Assembly: GCF_001401155.1 (NCBI RefSeq)
Contig: NZ_LJRO01000090.1
Coordinates: 124,001 to 188,000, forward strand
Length of the DNA: 64,000 bases
Direction: 5' to 3'
Source: Pseudomonas tremae
GTDB taxonomy: Bacteria; Pseudomonadota; Gammaproteobacteria; Pseudomonadales; Pseudomonadaceae
Below the pieces are notes generated by a model that had not been told where the DNA came from, searched no databases, and saw only the letters and a list, made by a program, of their open reading frames with translations. The stretch's first letter is position 1, and each line of letters begins with the position of its first letter. A program made the translations under genes and the position numbers. Below are positions 26,709 through 35,404 of this stretch, in pieces.

Positions 26709-28163
26709 GTGTACGTTGATGCTTTCAAAACAACGCTGCTTTTCTTGTTCTCTATCGTCGCACTTCCTTTGCTCGCGGCTCCTGCGCCCGCTGATAAAAG
26801 CGCTGTGTATGGTGCTGGTAGCCAAGGCCGGGATATGCCAAGGCAGCGAGCAGATCTTTTGAGCGTTTATGAGGCTGCATCCCATAACGATGCTCGATTG
26901 TCTGCTGCGCGCCACGCTTACAGGGCAGAGCTTGAAGCCGTCCCGCAGGCGCGCGCAGGGCTATTGCCGAGCCTGACTGCCGGCGCGACAACCGAAGTGA
27001 CGGGCTTGAAGCGTGACGAGCCTGCCCTGAGCCGCGAGCGAAGCGGTACAACTGTTCGGGCGAATCTCAGTCAGCCGTTGTTCCGTATTGATCGCTGGTT
27101 CCAGTTGAAGGCGGCGCAGTCAAGTGTCATCCAGGCCGAGCTCGAACTTGCCGCTCAGGAACAAAACCTGATTCTGACGGCTGCTCAGACCTATTTCGAA
27201 ATACTCAGGCAACTGGACGCTTTTGCCGCAGCTCAGGCGGAAGAGGCTGCCTTGCTGCGCCAGCGCGATCAGGCGCAGGGGCGGCTTGAGGATGGAGCTT
27301 CAAGTATCACTGATGTGTACGATGCCCAAGCCGCTTACGACAACGCCCGCGCCGATCGGCAACAGTTTCAGCGCAAAGTGGATGATGCCTATGAAGCGCT
27401 GGAGCGCCTGACGCGGCGCACATACAGCGCTATTGCCGGTATGGGGCATCAGTTACCCGTAGAGGCGCCGGTGCCTAATGACGCCCGAGCCTGGGTGGAC
27501 ACCGCTGTTCGACAGAACCTGGAACTTCAGGCCAGCGAATACGCAGTCAGTGCCGCGACGCACACGCTCAGCCAGCGAAAGTCTGGTCACGCGCCCACGA
27601 TTGATGCAGTAGCGTCGTATCGCAAAGGTGATAACGATAGTTTTGGGTACAGCAATCCCACTGACTTTGGCAGTAATGGTTATCGCGACCGGGTAGCGCA
27701 AAGCAGCGTCGGTATTGAACTTAATATTCCCCTGTATTCGGGCGGAATGACCAATTCCCAGATCAAAGAGTCCACCGAGCGTCTTTATCAGAGTCAGGAC
27801 GAACAGGAGGACCGCCGCCGTGAAGTCGTACTGAATACCCGCAATGCATTTCGCGGTATCAACGCAGGCATAGAGCAGATCATCGCCCGTCGCCAGAGCA
27901 TCGTTTCCGGGCAGAAGTCGGTGGAGGCTAATCAGGTCGGTGTTGACCTGGGGTCGCGCAATATTGCGGATGTACTCAACGCTCAGCGTCAACTGTACGC
28001 AGCCGTGCGTGATTATAACGACGCTCGTTATGACTACATCCTAGACAACCTGAAGCTTAAACAGGCGGCAGGCACCCTGAGTCCTGATGACTTGAAAGCA
28101 CTGGCGCGCTACTTGAAACAGGACTACGACCCGGCCCGTGATTTTTTGCCGACAGGCAGTTGA
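26709..28163 (+). CDS. Type I secretion outer-membrane protein, TolC family
   Basis: Outer-membrane channel of a type I secretion system, about 484 residues. A signal peptide (LLFLFSIVALPLLAAPAP) precedes two TolC-type repeats rich in long helices. Marks include SVYEAASHNDARLSAARHAY, TQPLF-like NLSQPLFRIDRW, VGIELNIPLYSGG and VDLGSRNIADVLNAQRQLY, the last being a strong type I TolC motif. The start was chosen at GTG 26709, six bases after AAGGA; ATG 26688 in the same frame lacks a ribosome-binding site. The gene heads an operon with the ABC and HlyD-like components and an RTX substrate. Confidence 0.9.
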   Translation: MYVDAFKTTLLFLFSIVALPLLAAPAPADKSAVYGAGSQGRDMPRQRADLLSVYEAASHNDARLSAARHAYRAELEAVPQARAGLLPSLTAGATTEVTGLKRDEPALSRERSGTTVRANLSQPLFRIDRWFQLKAAQSSVIQAELELAAQEQNLILTAAQTYFEILRQLDAFAAAQAEEAALLRQRDQAQGRLEDGASSITDVYDAQAAYDNARADRQQFQRKVDDAYEALERLTRRTYSAIAGMGHQLPVEAPVPNDARAWVDTAVRQNLELQASEYAVSAATHTLSQRKSGHAPTIDAVASYRKGDNDSFGYSNPTDFGSNGYRDRVAQSSVGIELNIPLYSGGMTNSQIKESTERLYQSQDEQEDRRREVVLNTRNAFRGINAGIEQIIARRQSIVSGQKSVEANQVGVDLGSRNIADVLNAQRQLYAAVRDYNDARYDYILDNLKLKQAAGTLSPDDLKALARYLKQDYDPARDFLPTGS

Positions 28164-28269
28164 AGGTGTTGGCATTGCCTGCCTCAAACATTGAGATTTG
28201 GCGATGTTGACGCTGCAAGCATCACACCCACGAAAGTAACTCACACTCTTATTTGAACATCTGATGAGA

Positions 28270-28295
28270 CTGCCGACCTCAAGGCATGTCGGCAG
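28270..28295 (+). promoter_or_regulatory. Hairpin overlapping the ribosome-binding region of the type I ABC gene
   Basis: CTGCCGAC and GTCGGCAG pair over 8 bp, ending ten bases before the ATG at 28305. The 3' arm runs into the purine stretch GGCAGGGA that serves as ribosome-binding site, so folding could limit translation. Confidence 0.4.
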
Positions 28296-28304
28296 GGACG
28301 CGCA

Positions 28305-30467
28305 ATGAATGATTCGGAAATGGGCGCTCGGACGCCTGACAATGCCCCTCGTCTCGACACCGGACTGGCCTCGCTGGTCATGCTTGCGCGCTTCCATCAG
28401 GTAGCGGCTTCGCCAGAGCAACTGGCTCATGAGTTTGGTAGTCCTGATCAATCCCTGTCGCAAGACAGCTTGTTACTGGCAGCCCGCAAACTCGGTTTGA
28501 AAGCCAAAGCGGCCAAGACCAACACTGAGCGTCTGGACCGTACACCACTCCCCGCCATAGCAGTGGACAACAACGGCGGGTTCTTCATCATTGCGCGCCT
28601 CGATCAAGGCAAGGCGTTAATTCACGATCCATTGGCTCAGCGTCCTGAAGTCATTACCTTCGAGGCCTTGCAGGCACGCTGGACCGGACAGCTGTTACTT
28701 ATTCGCTCGGAGGCCGGCACGCCGGGCGAGTCTTCAAGTTTCGATTTCACCTGGTTCATTCCTGCCATTGTCAAATACCGGAAGTTGCTGGGTGAAGTGA
28801 TGCTGGTTTCCTTCGTCCTGCAGATTTTCTCGTTGATCACGCCGCTGTTCTTTCAAGTAGTGATGGACAAGGTACTTGTCCATCACGGCCTGACGACTCT
28901 TGACGTCATCGCTGTTGGCCTTGCCGGGGTCATGCTGTTTGAGTCGGCCCTGTCCGGCTTGCGCACCTACGTATTTGCGCATACCGCCAGCCGCATCGAC
29001 GTAGAGCTGGGTTCGAAGCTGTTTCGTCACTTGATCACCTTGCCACTCTCATACTTTCAGGCGCGCCGCGTAGGTGATTCGGTAGCGCGTGTTCGCGAAT
29101 TGGAAAACATCCGTAATTTCCTGACCGGCAATGCCATCACCCTGTTGCTGGATGTGCTGTTCTCGGTGGTGTTCATTGCGGTGATGTTTTACTACAGCGG
29201 TTGGCTGACGTTGATCGTATTGCTGTCCCTGCCGCTCTACATTCTGGTGTCGGTGCTTATCACTCCGGTTTTGCGCAAACGCCTCAACGACAGTTTTGCT
29301 CGTGGTGCAGAGAATCAGGCGTTTCTGGTCGAAACTGTCAACGGTATAGACACCCTTAAGTCCATGGCGGTAGAACCGCAAGCCATTCGAAAGTGGGACA
29401 ACCAGCTGGCGGGTTATGTTGCTGCGGGCTTCAAAACCCAGAACCTGTCGACCATCGCCAATGAAAGCGTCTCGCTGATCGGCAAACTGGTAACTGTCGC
29501 AACGCTGTGGTTCGGTGCTCGTCTTGTGATTGACGGCCAGCTTTCGGTGGGGCAGTTGATTGCGTTCAACATGCTGGCCGGTCGTGTCGCTCAACCGATC
29601 ATGCGCCTTGCCCAACTGTGGACCAACTTCCAGCAAACCGGTGTATCGGTCCAGCGTCTGGGCGACATCCTCAATACCCGTAACGAACTTTCGCAAGTCA
29701 ATCGCAGTGCGTTGCCACCTATCAAAGGGCGTATCGAGTTCGATCAGGTGCATTTTCGCTATCGCCCGGACGGTTCGGAGATCCTGCGAGGTATCAACCT
29801 TGTTATTACGCCGGGGCAAGTCATCGGTGTGGTGGGGCGTTCCGGTTCGGGCAAGAGCACATTGACGCGTTTGTTGCAGCGCCTCTATGTGCCGGAGCGC
29901 GGTCGGGTGTTGGTCGATGGCATGGACCTGGCCCTGGCAGACGTTTCGTCCTTGCGCCGCCAGATCGGCGTGGTACTGCAGGACAACATGCTGTTCAACC
30001 GCAGCATCCGCGAAAACATCGCCCTGAGTGATGCCGGGGCGCCTTTGGAAGCGGTGATGCAAATGGCCAAACTGGCTGGCGCCCACGACTTCATCCTTGA
30101 GCTGCCGGAGGGTTACGACACGATGGTTGGCGAGCACGGCGCATCGTTATCTGGCGGTCAGCGCCAACGCATCGCTATTGCTCGTGCCCTGATGGGCAAC
30201 CCGCGAATCCTGATTTTCGACGAGGCCACCAGTGCGCTGGACTATGAGTCTGAACGCATTGTTCAGCAGAACATGCAGGCTATCTGCAAAGGGCGCACGG
30301 TCATCATCATCGCGCATCGACTGTCCGCCGTTCGCGATGCCAACCGCATCGTCGTCGTGGATCGCGGGCAAATTGTAGAGCAGGGCTCCCACGCCGAATT
30401 GCTGACCCACCAAGCGGGTCACTACTCGCGTCTCCACCGCTTGCAGCAAGGAGGCAGTCATGTCTAA
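28305..30467 (+). CDS. Type I secretion ABC transporter with C39-like domain (HlyB/RtxB type)
   Basis: Inner-membrane exporter of 720 residues. Residues 1-130 form a C39 peptidase-like domain, but the catalytic cysteine position is alanine (DTGLASLVMLARFH). It is therefore a C39-like docking domain that does not cleave, as in HlyB. The transmembrane domain follows (six segments, about residues 160-430), then the ATPase with Walker A GRSGSGKST, signature LSGGQRQR, Walker B ILIFDEAT and switch IIAHRLS. It overlaps the HlyD-like gene by 8 bp. Substrates of such exporters carry uncleaved C-terminal signals, matching the RTX protein downstream. Confidence 0.95.
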   Translation: MNDSEMGARTPDNAPRLDTGLASLVMLARFHQVAASPEQLAHEFGSPDQSLSQDSLLLAARKLGLKAKAAKTNTERLDRTPLPAIAVDNNGGFFIIARLDQGKALIHDPLAQRPEVITFEALQARWTGQLLLIRSEAGTPGESSSFDFTWFIPAIVKYRKLLGEVMLVSFVLQIFSLITPLFFQVVMDKVLVHHGLTTLDVIAVGLAGVMLFESALSGLRTYVFAHTASRIDVELGSKLFRHLITLPLSYFQARRVGDSVARVRELENIRNFLTGNAITLLLDVLFSVVFIAVMFYYSGWLTLIVLLSLPLYILVSVLITPVLRKRLNDSFARGAENQAFLVETVNGIDTLKSMAVEPQAIRKWDNQLAGYVAAGFKTQNLSTIANESVSLIGKLVTVATLWFGARLVIDGQLSVGQLIAFNMLAGRVAQPIMRLAQLWTNFQQTGVSVQRLGDILNTRNELSQVNRSALPPIKGRIEFDQVHFRYRPDGSEILRGINLVITPGQVIGVVGRSGSGKSTLTRLLQRLYVPERGRVLVDGMDLALADVSSLRRQIGVVLQDNMLFNRSIRENIALSDAGAPLEAVMQMAKLAGAHDFILELPEGYDTMVGEHGASLSGGQRQRIAIARALMGNPRILIFDEATSALDYESERIVQQNMQAICKGRTVIIIAHRLSAVRDANRIVVVDRGQIVEQGSHAELLTHQAGHYSRLHRLQQGGSHV

Positions 30468-31881
30468 AGCTGAATCCACCGGGCTTTTACAGCGCTATCG
30501 CCGTGTCTGGCGGCAATCCTGGCGTCAGCGCAGTGAAATGGAAGCGCCCAGGCGCCTGGCGCATGAAGTGCAGTTTCTGCCCGCTGCGCTGGAGTTGCAG
30601 GACAAGCCGAGCCACCCCGCGCCGCGTATTTTCATGTGGGCGATCATGCTATTTGCCGCCTTGGCGCTGCTGTGGGCTTGTCTGGGCAAGATTGATGTAG
30701 TCGCCACCGCCAGCGGCAAAATCATTCCCAGCGGCAAGACCAAAACCATTCAGTCCAGTGAAACGGCGGTGGTCAAAGCGATTCATGTGCGTGACGGGCA
30801 ATCGGTCAAGGCGGGTCAGTTGCTTTTGGAACTGGACTCCACATCAGCCGATGCCGATGTGGGACGTGTTCGCAGTGACCTGTTGGCTGCACGCGTTGAC
30901 AGTGCGCGGGCGGCAGCCATGCTCGACGCAATCAACCAGCGCAAACCGCCTCGGGATCTGGCCGGCACTATTGTCGATGCCGACCCGATGCATGTGATGG
31001 CAGCTGAGCGCTGGTTGCAGGGCCAGTATCAGGAATACCGCAGCAGCCTGGACCTGGTCGATGCCGAGATTCAGCAACGCCAGGCCGATATCCAGGCGGC
31101 ACGCATCCAGGTAATGAGCCTGCAGAAGACCTTGCCTATCGCCACCAAGCTGGCCAGTGACTACGAAAACCTGCTGAAAAAGCAGTACATCGCCCGCCAC
31201 GCGTACCTTGAAAAGGAACAGGCGCGCCTGGACCTTGAACGCCAACTGAGCGTGCAGCAAGCCAGCGTCCTGCAATCCACTGCCGCCCGACAGGAAGCAG
31301 AACGTCGTCGCGAAGGCGTAGTCGCCCAGACCCGCCGCGCCATGCTCGACTTGCTGCAACAGGCCGACCAGAAAATCGCATCTTTCAATCAGGACTTGAC
31401 CAAGGCCCGTTATCAGGAAGACCTCACCACTCTCGAGGCGCCGGTAGACGGCACTGTCCAGCAACTGGCCGTGCATACCGTCGGCGGCGTCGTCACCCCC
31501 GCACAACCGCTGATGGTTCTCGTCCCTGATGGCCAGCCGGTGGAAGTGGAAGCCATGCTGGAGAACAAGGACATCGGTTTCGTCCGTGCTGGCCAGCCCG
31601 TTACCGTCAAGGTCGAGACGTTCACTTTCACCAAGTACGGCACGATAGAAGGCGAAGTTATCAGCGTCTCCAATGACGCCATCGAAGATGAAAAGCGTGG
31701 GTTGATCTACAGCAGCAAGATTCGCCTTAACAGCGACACGCTGAACGTAAATGGCGTGGACATCAAGTTGTCGCCGGGTATGGCAGTGACGGCGGAAGTG
31801 AAGACGAACAAGCGTCGGGTAATTGAGTATTTCCTGAGTCCGTTGCAGCAGCATGCACAGGAGAGTTTCAGGGAAAGGTAG
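30460..31881 (+). CDS. Type I secretion membrane fusion protein, HlyD family
   Basis: Periplasmic adaptor of 473 residues, anchored by one N-terminal transmembrane segment (FMWAIMLFAALALLWACLG, about residues 58-80). After it come the lipoyl half (VVATASGKIIPSGKTKTIQ, GQSVKAGQLLLELD), a long coiled coil of about 200 residues, the second lipoyl half (LEAPVDGTVQQLAVHT) and a beta-barrel ending with PGMAVTAEVKTNKRRVIEYFLSPL, the classical HlyD C-terminus. It bridges the ABC exporter and the TolC-like channel encoded just upstream. Confidence 0.95.
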   Translation: MSKAESTGLLQRYRRVWRQSWRQRSEMEAPRRLAHEVQFLPAALELQDKPSHPAPRIFMWAIMLFAALALLWACLGKIDVVATASGKIIPSGKTKTIQSSETAVVKAIHVRDGQSVKAGQLLLELDSTSADADVGRVRSDLLAARVDSARAAAMLDAINQRKPPRDLAGTIVDADPMHVMAAERWLQGQYQEYRSSLDLVDAEIQQRQADIQAARIQVMSLQKTLPIATKLASDYENLLKKQYIARHAYLEKEQARLDLERQLSVQQASVLQSTAARQEAERRREGVVAQTRRAMLDLLQQADQKIASFNQDLTKARYQEDLTTLEAPVDGTVQQLAVHTVGGVVTPAQPLMVLVPDGQPVEVEAMLENKDIGFVRAGQPVTVKVETFTFTKYGTIEGEVISVSNDAIEDEKRGLIYSSKIRLNSDTLNVNGVDIKLSPGMAVTAEVKTNKRRVIEYFLSPLQQHAQESFRER

Positions 31882-31931
31882 TACGTGAAAAAAACGGATC
31901 AATAACAGCAACTCAAGGCGGTGACTCTCTT

Positions 31932-34445
31932 ATGGGCGATACAACGGCAACTCTTATCAACGGGCAGAGTGGCGACGATTGGCTTTATGGTACGTCGGGC
32001 AATGACATCCTGGATGGCGGTGCGGGAAATGACAGCTTGTCCGGTCAGTTCGGCAATGACACTTACCTGTTCTACCGAGGTATGGGGCAAGATACAGTTA
32101 CTGATTTCGACTGGACCGTCGGCAATATCGATACCATCAAGGTCGCTGCCGATATTGCACCCGCCGATGTGACGGTTAGTCGTGATGGCAACTATTTGTA
32201 TCTCTCGATAAAGGGCACGACGGACAAAATGTCAGTCACGCTCTTCAATAACATCAACTATCAGGTGGAGCGTGTCGAGTTCGCTGACGGGACGGTATGG
32301 GGTGTCGATACCTTGAAAACCATGACTCGCGGCGTCGCCAGCGATGCCGCTGATACGTTGTATGGCGATGTCGGGGCCGATGTGCTCGATGGCCTCAATG
32401 GCAACGACAAGTTATACGGTGAGGAAGGCGACGACTTGCTGAGCGGAGGGGGTGGTAACGATTGGTTGTATGGAGGAGCAGGCAACGACACCTTGAATGG
32501 CGGTGCAGGCGACGACTCCCTAAGCGGTGATGTGGGCGATGACATCCTGGACGGCGGTGCCGGTAATGACTATTTGTCGGGATATACAGGCAACGACACT
32601 TATCTTTTCTACAGAGGGATGGGGCAAGACACTATCACTGAGTACGATACCACTGTCGGCAACGTCGATATCATTAAGGTGGCTGCCGATATCGCTCCTG
32701 ATGATGTCGTCGTGAAGCAAGAGCGCTCGGATCTTTATCTGTCCATCAAGGGCACGACAGACTGGATGAAGATTTACAGCTATACCGACCCTGGCGCGCA
32801 GATTGAACGGGTCGAATTTGCTGACGGGACCGTCTGGTCTCCAACCGATCTCAAACGTCTTTCGCAGGTAGTTGCCAGTGAAGTGGCGGACACGCTCTAT
32901 GGGGACGAAACCAGTGAGCAGCTCGATGGTCTGGGCGGTAACGACCAGATTTATGGCCTTGCCGGCAACGATGTGCTCTTGGGCGGCGCGGGCGATGACA
33001 TGCTTGATGGCGGAATGGGGCGCGATACACTGGATGGCGGCGCTGGCAACGACTCGCTTTATGGCGGCACCGACAATGATACTTATCTGTTTCAGCGTGG
33101 CGGCGGTCAGGATGTGATCTTTGATAGCGACTGGACCGCCGGCAATATCGACACGATCAAACTGGCGTCAGGTATTGCTTCAACCGATATCAAGGCCTCG
33201 CGAACAGGAGACAACCTCGAACTGGCAATTATCGGAACATCGGACAAAATAACGGTTCGCGACTGGTTTTATTCTGCCGATTCGCAGGTCGAACAAGTTC
33301 AGTTTGCGGATGGCACTCTCTGGGATGTTGCGACCCTGAAAGCCATGGTCAAAGGCGTTGCAAGTGAAGGCAACGACGTTCTGCAAGGGGATGAGTCCGT
33401 TGCCGATATCCTGAACGGATTGGGTGGGGACGATAAACTTTACGGTTTGTCGGGTAATGACACGCTCAATGGCGGTGCCGGCAAAGACACGCTTTACGGT
33501 GGTGCAGGTGCGGACACCCTTGATGGTGGCGCCGGCAATGACAGCCTTTATGGTGACGCTGGCAACGACACTTATCTTTTCTATCGTGGCGCCGGACAAG
33601 ACTGGATCAGCGATTACGACAGTACTGCAGGCAATCTGGATGTCATCAAGATCGCAGAAAACCTTACGCCTGCCGACATCCAGCTAAGCCGCAGTACATA
33701 CGATCTGTATGTAGGCATCGCAGGGGCAACCGACAAGCTTACGGTGTCTGGATGGTTTTCCAATAGCTCGACCCAGGTCGAGCAGATTCAGTTCTCTGAT
33801 GGAACAACCTGGGGAGCTGATGCGATCACAACGATGAGTAGTGGTATGGCCAGTCAGGGCGACGATGTCCTTTACGGTAAAGATGCGCTGGCTGATTCGT
33901 TGGCGGGTCTGGATGGCAACGACGAACTTCACGGGTTGGGCGGCAACGACATTCTGTCGGGGGGCTCTGGTAACGATCAGCTTTATGGCGATGCAGGCAA
34001 CGACACTCTGACAGGTGGGGCCGGCAATGATCGACTGAGCGGCGGTCTGGGTAATGATCTCTACCAATTTGAGCGAGGCGACGGTCAAGACGTTATCGAC
34101 GATTTCGATCCTGATGCCAACACTGATGTACTGCAATTCGGCGCAGATATTGCGGCAGATCAATTGTGGTTCAGCAAGAACGGTTGGGATCTGGAAGTCG
34201 GTGTCATTGGCACTGCTGATAAAGTGACGGTATCGAACTGGTCTTTCTGGAGCTCGGACAGTTGGAAAGATTCTCAGAAGATTGAGCAATTCCGTACCGC
34301 CGACGGCAAAGTCCTGATGGGAAGCCAGGTTGATCAGTTGGTCGAAGCCATGGCCGCGTTCGCGCCTCCTGCTGCCGGGGAACTTAAGTTGTCCGACAGC
34401 TATCAGGCATCGTTGGACGTGGTTATTGCCAGCAACTGGCAATAA
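31932..34445 (+). CDS. RTX calcium-binding protein made of five repeated modules, type I secretion substrate
   Basis: Predicted secreted protein of 837 residues. It consists of nonapeptide RTX arrays (GGxGxDxLx, for example GGAGNDSLSG) alternating with a domain resembling the haemolysin-type calcium-binding-related domain. Five copies of this domain begin with Y-L/Q-F-x-R-G-x-G-Q-D at about residues 45, 224, 385, 548 and 711, and four continue to an FADGT or FSDGT turn. There is no signal peptide and no visible lipase, protease or adhesin domain. The last 35 residues are free of RTX repeats and hydrophobic/serine-rich, as expected of a type I export signal. It directly follows the exporter genes and is presumably their substrate. 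A structural, surface or calcium-binding role is inferred. Confidence 0.88.
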   Translation: MGDTTATLINGQSGDDWLYGTSGNDILDGGAGNDSLSGQFGNDTYLFYRGMGQDTVTDFDWTVGNIDTIKVAADIAPADVTVSRDGNYLYLSIKGTTDKMSVTLFNNINYQVERVEFADGTVWGVDTLKTMTRGVASDAADTLYGDVGADVLDGLNGNDKLYGEEGDDLLSGGGGNDWLYGGAGNDTLNGGAGDDSLSGDVGDDILDGGAGNDYLSGYTGNDTYLFYRGMGQDTITEYDTTVGNVDIIKVAADIAPDDVVVKQERSDLYLSIKGTTDWMKIYSYTDPGAQIERVEFADGTVWSPTDLKRLSQVVASEVADTLYGDETSEQLDGLGGNDQIYGLAGNDVLLGGAGDDMLDGGMGRDTLDGGAGNDSLYGGTDNDTYLFQRGGGQDVIFDSDWTAGNIDTIKLASGIASTDIKASRTGDNLELAIIGTSDKITVRDWFYSADSQVEQVQFADGTLWDVATLKAMVKGVASEGNDVLQGDESVADILNGLGGDDKLYGLSGNDTLNGGAGKDTLYGGAGADTLDGGAGNDSLYGDAGNDTYLFYRGAGQDWISDYDSTAGNLDVIKIAENLTPADIQLSRSTYDLYVGIAGATDKLTVSGWFSNSSTQVEQIQFSDGTTWGADAITTMSSGMASQGDDVLYGKDALADSLAGLDGNDELHGLGGNDILSGGSGNDQLYGDAGNDTLTGGAGNDRLSGGLGNDLYQFERGDGQDVIDDFDPDANTDVLQFGADIAADQLWFSKNGWDLEVGVIGTADKVTVSNWSFWSSDSWKDSQKIEQFRTADGKVLMGSQVDQLVEAMAAFAPPAAGELKLSDSYQASLDVVIASNWQ
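32064..34330 (+). repeat. Five tandem protein-coding modules within the RTX gene
   Basis: Homologous module starts lie at 32064, 32601, 33084, 33573 and 34062, a period of about 480-540 bp. Protein identity is high but the DNA has diverged, so these are old internal duplications rather than recent tandem copies. Confidence 0.8.
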
Positions 34446-34452
34446 CCGTTAT

Positions 34453-34495
34453 CCAGGCTGTCGAGCTATCTTAGCTGTGACAGCCTGGAGTTTTC
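34453..34495 (+). terminator. Intrinsic terminator after the type I secretion operon
   Basis: CCAGGCTGTC and GACAGCCTGG form a perfect 10-bp stem around a 16-base loop, followed by AGTTTTCC. It lies 8 bp after the RTX stop codon. Confidence 0.75.
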
Positions 34496-34735
34496 CTGCA
34501 GCTGCGTATCCTTGGCTCACATAAAACGTCGGGTGTCGGAGTTTCTAATATTTGATCGTACTTATGCTATTCACCCGCCTGCAGAAACTGCAAAAGCATT
34601 TGTCTGCCGGGTCATCATGCCCTGCATCGCATTGTCTGCCTGGGCCTCGAAGACATGACAATTTGCCCTTTATAAAACGCAGCTGGGCATCAGGTACAAG
34701 CACTTCTTCTAACTATATGTGACAGGAAAACCGCC

Positions 34736-35371
34736 ATGTACACATTATTCGGCACTGAAAACTCCGGCTCGGCAGCCATCGAAATGGCGCTTGAGCAGTG
34801 TGCTGTTCCCTATGAGCTTGTGAATGCGTGTTCATGGGAGGAGGGGGCGGGCAAAGAGGCATTGAGGAAGGTCAATCCATTGCTGCAAGTGCCAACGCTG
34901 GTGCTGCCCGATGGCAGTGTGTTGACGGAAAGCGTTGCGATTCTGATTTACCTCGGTCTGGAGTTCCCAGGCTCCGGTCTTTTGCCAAAAGACTCAGGGC
35001 TGCGGGCCCAGGCGCTGCGTGCGCTGGTCTACATAGCCAGCAATTGCTATGCCGCCATAGGGCTTATCGACTACCCGCTACGCTGGTTGCCGGGTGCGGA
35101 TGACGTTCTGCAGGCACGATTTGAATCCGGTGCGCGGGCGCGCCTGAACGAGAGCTGGGCGACTTTCGCTGATCTTTTCGGTCGTCCTTCAGGCTGGCAG
35201 CAAGGTGCACCAGGCGCAGTTGAGATGCTTACTGCTGTAGTAACCAGATGGGGCGAGGCCCGCGAGCATTTGCAGGCATTTCGGCCTGATTTTTACGCGT
35301 TGTTGATGCAGGTGGATGCCCATCCGGTGGTAAAGACTGTTGCGCAGCGTCACTGGCGTGAAGACACCTGA
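34736..35371 (+). CDS. Glutathione S-transferase family protein
   Basis: Soluble protein of 211 residues with a thioredoxin-like N-terminal domain (YTLFGTENSGSAAIEMAL; cis-proline and glutathione contact in VPTLVLPDGSVLTESVAILIYL) and an all-helical C-terminal domain. The usual catalytic serine or cysteine falls at the N-terminal end of helix 1 (ENSGSA). AGGA precedes the ATG. It stands alone between the type I secretion operon terminator and a convergent sensor kinase. A detoxification or reductase role is the family expectation; the substrate is unknown. Confidence 0.88.
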   Translation: MYTLFGTENSGSAAIEMALEQCAVPYELVNACSWEEGAGKEALRKVNPLLQVPTLVLPDGSVLTESVAILIYLGLEFPGSGLLPKDSGLRAQALRALVYIASNCYAAIGLIDYPLRWLPGADDVLQARFESGARARLNESWATFADLFGRPSGWQQGAPGAVEMLTAVVTRWGEAREHLQAFRPDFYALLMQVDAHPVVKTVAQRHWREDT

Positions 35372-35404
35372 AACACCTGCTGCGGACTCGGCGTGCTTTT
35401 AAGC

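Noticed and set aside
29049..30137. Minus-strand frame of 362 codons
   Set aside because: Complement of the type I ABC exporter, which has every expected ATPase motif.
31932..34445. Possible CRISPR or tandem DNA repeat because of the regular repetition
   Set aside because: The repeats are in frame, encode RTX and calcium-binding-related modules, and are diverged at the DNA level.
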